The position numbers and the translations under genes were made by a program. Below, piece after piece: positions 60,475 to 64,000 of a stretch of 64,000 bases of DNA. The stretch lies in assembly GCF_028476545.1 (NCBI RefSeq), contig NW_026732299.1, positions 62,001-126,000 of the forward strand, given 5' to 3'. The notes under the pieces were generated by a model. That model made no database searches. It had not been told where the DNA came from and saw only the letters and a program-made list of their open reading frames with translations. This DNA comes from Physella acuta. Lineage: Eukaryota > Mollusca > Gastropoda > Physidae. Each line of letters opens with the position of its first letter. Positions within the stretch are counted from its first letter, which is position 1.

Positions 60475-60912
60475 CTGTAAAATGCTTTAGAAGTAAAAAA
60501 GAAGAAAAAAATTATGACATCCAGCATTATTACTTAAATCTGACAAAATATGTAAAAGTGATACTAATATTACTAATAAGAACAAGAAAAATATGCAGTT
60601 ATTAACTTTTTCACTATTTATATTTAAATAAAAATGATATGTTCTTGTAGAACTCACCTAAATGAAAACAAATCAACAAAAAATTTCTTTCTAGCCCAAA
60701 TAGTTTTTTTGGTGAATTTTTTTTTTTTTGCATTGGCTATTTGTGATAAGATATGATATATCTGAATAAATGAGCATATTCACATATTCATTTTACTTGC
60801 TGTTGTATTTTGTTCATTTTTAATTTTTATATGATGATATTTGTTTTTTACCAAAATCCCTACTAGATTCTAGAATCTAGGCTAGATCTAGAATCTACTA
60901 CTTGAAACTAAC
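60475..60912. other. POLDIP3 5' intron (inferred)
   Basis: AT-rich. The acceptor TTTTACAG|AAAAG at 60474 shows an intron upstream on the minus strand. No coding exon found. Confidence 0.5.
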
Positions 60913-61883
60913 TGTAATCTATCGTTTTAGGTACGTAAAATTGGCCGAGGCTAGTAATGTAAAAAAAGATGACTCATCTATTTTTAAAAATTATTTCACA
61001 TTTTTAGTAAGATTTAGGCCTATGCTTTAAGAGTTACAAAAATGTTTCAAACTTTTATTCATGCACCTGTTTTTAAACAATTGTATAAAAACTTTTCACT
61101 AATTAATAAAGATTTGCAATGTTTTCATCAGATTAGCTATATGTGAGGGGGATAAACAGTAACCCCAAATGTGAGAGGGGGTGATGAATATGATGAAAAG
61201 ATCCAACTCACAGTTCAAGTCAAAATATAAAGTTCTTTATTAAAAATGTATAATCAACTTCCTACCTAACTAATTTACACTGTACCACTACTTCTATCTA
61301 ACTGTTTTCATACTGTATGCTATCTACTACTACTACTAACTATGCACTTCCATGACAAATCCTCACACTATCTAACTGTTCCCTAGCTCTACATAATTAC
61401 GACCGTCTCTAACCGATACCTAACACCTTCTGCCTCTTCGCTGGCTAACTATCAACTCCCCGCCTGCCCAGCTGCAGACCCATGCTCCAGTGGTCAGCTG
61501 ACTGTCCCCCATGACCGGTCAGCTATAGCACCTTCATTGGTCTCTCCAACCAACCAACTATAGTCAGTTTCTGCTAACCTCTACCTACTTGACCTCCGAC
61601 GTAACCTTGCGTCATCACACTATGTAAAAAAACTGCCATCTATAAGTTAGAGTGGTTTCCCCTGAATCTCTATAATTTTACAAAAAAAAACTGAGAAGTT
61701 TTAATTTAATATAACTGTTTAAAATTAATAAAAACAGATAATTCATGAAATTTTGAAACATTTTTGTAACTTTCAAAACATAAATCCTCCTAAAAATGTG
61801 AAATAATTACTAAAATTTAATTAGTCACTTTTTTCACATTACTAGTCTCGGCTGATTTTACGTACCTAAATCAATAGATTACC
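60913..61883. mobile_element. GGTAATC-family MITE carrying a nested solo LTR
   Basis: Starts TGTAATCTATCGTTTTAGG and ends ACCTAAATCAATAGATTACC. Family blocks GTTTTCATCAGAT and CCATCTATAAGTTAGAGTGG lie on either side of the inserted 61142-61619 segment. Without the insert it would be about 490 bp. No clear target duplication remains. Confidence 0.7.
61142..61619 (-). mobile_element. Solo LTR (fossil LTR retroelement)
   Basis: On the minus strand it reads TGTGATGACGCAAGG ... CCCCCTCACA, the TG...CA ends of an LTR, 478 bp. It is moderately GC-rich with AATAAA (61241-61236) about 100 bases before the 3' end, as expected for U3-R-U5. Flanks CTATA and CTATG suggest a 5-bp target duplication with one mismatch. 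No internal region or second LTR is present in the window, so this is a recombined relic. It is younger than the MITE it sits in. Superfamily cannot be told from the LTR alone. Confidence 0.65.
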
Positions 61884-64000
61884 TACTGGCTAAACTACTG
61901 CTAAAGCTATATTAATTATTAATGAGTAGGTTTAATTATGGATTTTTTTAAATAAAATATTCTGTTATTTCAAATACACTATTAAGTTCCTTACCCCTTA
62001 AGAGAACATTTGACACCACATTTAAATATCTAGCTTACTCAGTTGACGAGAAAAGAGAGAATTTTAAAATTAGTCTAGAATGGAAAATGAATGACAAAAC
62101 CCACGTTCTAGATCCCTGCCGGCATGATATGACGTCGTGAACTGGTGTGCACAAGTTTTTTAAGGGGTGTGTCAACTTAGGTTATTTACTCACCGGAAAA
62201 TAACAAAAAAAAAACCAACTGATTGATAATAAAACTAGATCTAGTTATTTATTAAATTGGTAAAGGAAAATGTACATTACAAATTCTACTCTACATGTTA
62301 TTCATACCATTTTTTATGAAATAATGAACACTTGCATAACTCAAATTACCATAAAAAATATTTTTATTTCAAATTCTAATTTTATTAAATATGCTTAAAA
62401 TAATATGATTGTTATGATAGTCTATAAATACAAGAAATAGGCCTACATTTTACACTCAATTCACATTATATTGAGTCAACAGTGTGGAAGCTGAAGTTCA
62501 TACACGGTATTAGTGTCTTTTTTTTTTTACATTACATTTTTTTTTCATATTGAAAACGTGACGTGTAATTTTTTTTTTAATAAAATCTCCAAACATCGTC
62601 ACTCGCGTGATTGCTTGCTTATGTTTACTATCCCGCGGGTGAAAAATCCCACCACGGTCGAGGGGTCACTGTGCGGTCAGCAGGCCTGTAGTACACGTCA
62701 TAGAATGAACACGCGTACACGAGATCGTCGGTGTCTTCACTTCTCTCTCTCTTCCCCCCCCCCTTCTTCAAGCAAATTATAATAGAGTAGGGCCGAATGG
62801 ATACAAAACTAAGACTAATTTTAAAACTTAGCTTAATTTTTTTTTGTCTACTCTCTTAAAAGATAAAGCAAATGTAGTTTAATGTAGTAAGGTAAAGTAA
62901 TTTAAATATTCAATATCAACTTGAAGTCGATCTATCTTGATAAAATCTGTCAAGAAAAAAAAAACGATAAAAGATCTCCATCCTGAACTTAAACCAATTG
63001 TAATTTTAACAGACGAAAATGATGCTCGCGCACATTTTTTTTAATTAGATCTACGTCTAGCTTTAAAAATAATAAACACATAAACGCTTAAAATGCCCCT
63101 AAACAGATTATTTAGCGCCAAAAAAAAAAGACCGCTGAACAAGCATTGTTTAAAATACGCAGCAATGAAAAAGGCTAACGGCCTATCAAATAAGTCTAAA
63201 AATCGCCCGAAATTAGGCCTAGCTCTGAAAAAGGCCACTGAACGAGCATCACTGATTATATAAACGAATAGGCCACGCAGCGTTGACGAGGTTAACCACC
63301 GGTCACGAATTAAATTCAATGCAGCTACTGTCGGCCCACAGTGAAGAAAAAAAAATCAATATAGGCCCTACTAATATTTTAATAAAATTACTAATACAAT
63401 AATAATTTCCACAATTTTACTTTTTCTGCACACGCTACAGTTGAATTATAATTAAAATACTAGACTTTAAGGTTCATTCCGCAAAAAACAAAAACTAGTT
63501 GTTTCTGTGAGGTAACTAGCGTAACAATGACGTCACGATAGTAAACAAAGCGGACAGAAATTTCTGCATGGGTACCTCATCCTCATATTCGATTTTTTAA
63601 AAATGTATCAACAGATCTGTAATTAATCATTATAAATATCTCAATTATATATTTCTGCATTTGTACCAGGGGGTTTCGACCATGTACTGGGCCGTTTAAG
63701 GCGGCAGTTCAGTTTTTCCCAAGAGTACTCGACAAAAATAGCGTGTATTAATTAAAACCACGTATCTCGTGAATATTTCGAACATTTTAAGGCATGGCGT
63801 CCATTTAGTTAGCATCTCACATTAAAATAATGATGAGATTTTGCGATATTAGCAGTTTTTTCATTTGTCGTGTAACGGACCCCTAAAAAAACGAAAAAAA
63901 ACGCAAAAAACGACGAGTGACGTTTCAGGGTCAGAGGTCATCCCGCCATCTCAGCCAGGAGACGATCTATTAATGAGCCCCTTTCACGCACATTACTAGC
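61884..64000. other. Right-hand unique region, no gene recognised
   Basis: AT-rich, with short frames only. It would lie in POLDIP3 intron 1 or promoter if the first exon is farther right. TGACGTCA occurs at 63528-63535. GC content rises slightly near 62610-62760 and 63890-64000, but no exon or RNA gene can be supported. Confidence 0.45.

Noticed and set aside
60600-62215. Candidate minus-strand donors (60656, 62037, 62186) for POLDIP3 exon 1
   Set aside because: Good GTGAGT/GTAAGC sites, but no preceding frame gives the family's N-terminal motif.
62513-62782. 89-codon plus-strand frame at the right end
   Set aside because: Low-complexity start (T runs) and poly-C end; no splice or homology support.

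Overview
This is a window of intron-rich, AT-rich animal nuclear DNA. Multi-exon GT-AG genes, lophotrochozoan-like protein sequences, TTAGGG-like interstitial repeats and a dense mix of small DNA transposons, Helitron-like elements and tRNA-derived SINEs suggest a mollusc. A gastropod is my guess, at low confidence. There is no sign of bacterial or organellar DNA.

Layout. Bases 1-17.7 kb are a satellite and minisatellite field. At least ten unrelated tandem arrays follow one another, including a 5.5-kb array of 27-32-bp units that itself holds a 1,572-bp higher-order duplication. Small transposons with intact target-site duplications (TSDs) sit at or between the arrays. A 2.9-kb foldback-type element (12017-14954) has ~0.76-kb inverted arms built from tandem 16-17-bp subrepeats, and a 9-bp direct repeat flanks it. 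The only coding trace here is a partial minus-strand coiled-coil exon at the left edge (1-85). Bases 17.7-23.6 kb are unique AT-rich sequence with MITEs and a nested Helitron/MITE.

The gene block spans 23.6-60.5 kb. In order it holds INTS15 (+, Integrator subunit), RRP7A (-, small-subunit rRNA processing), NAT9 (+, GNAT acetyltransferase), ECD/ecdysoneless (+, U5 snRNP/PRP8-linked factor, 14 coding exons) and POLDIP3/SKAR (-, RRM protein of mRNA export and translation; its first exon was not found). I rebuilt every exon boundary by hand from GT/AG sites, reading phase and remembered human protein sequences. All phases close. Four of the five genes act in RNA biogenesis; NAT9 is the exception. 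RRP7A and POLDIP3 are also neighbours in human, from memory.

Introns and spacers carry Helitron-like copies, one with a paralogous empty site; an unclassified GGTAATC-ended MITE family with 8-bp TSDs; TTAA-flanked piggyBac-like MITEs; twin ~0.7-kb repeats bracketing ECD exon 1; SINEs; and a solo LTR fossil near the right end. From 61.9 to 64 kb I see no gene.
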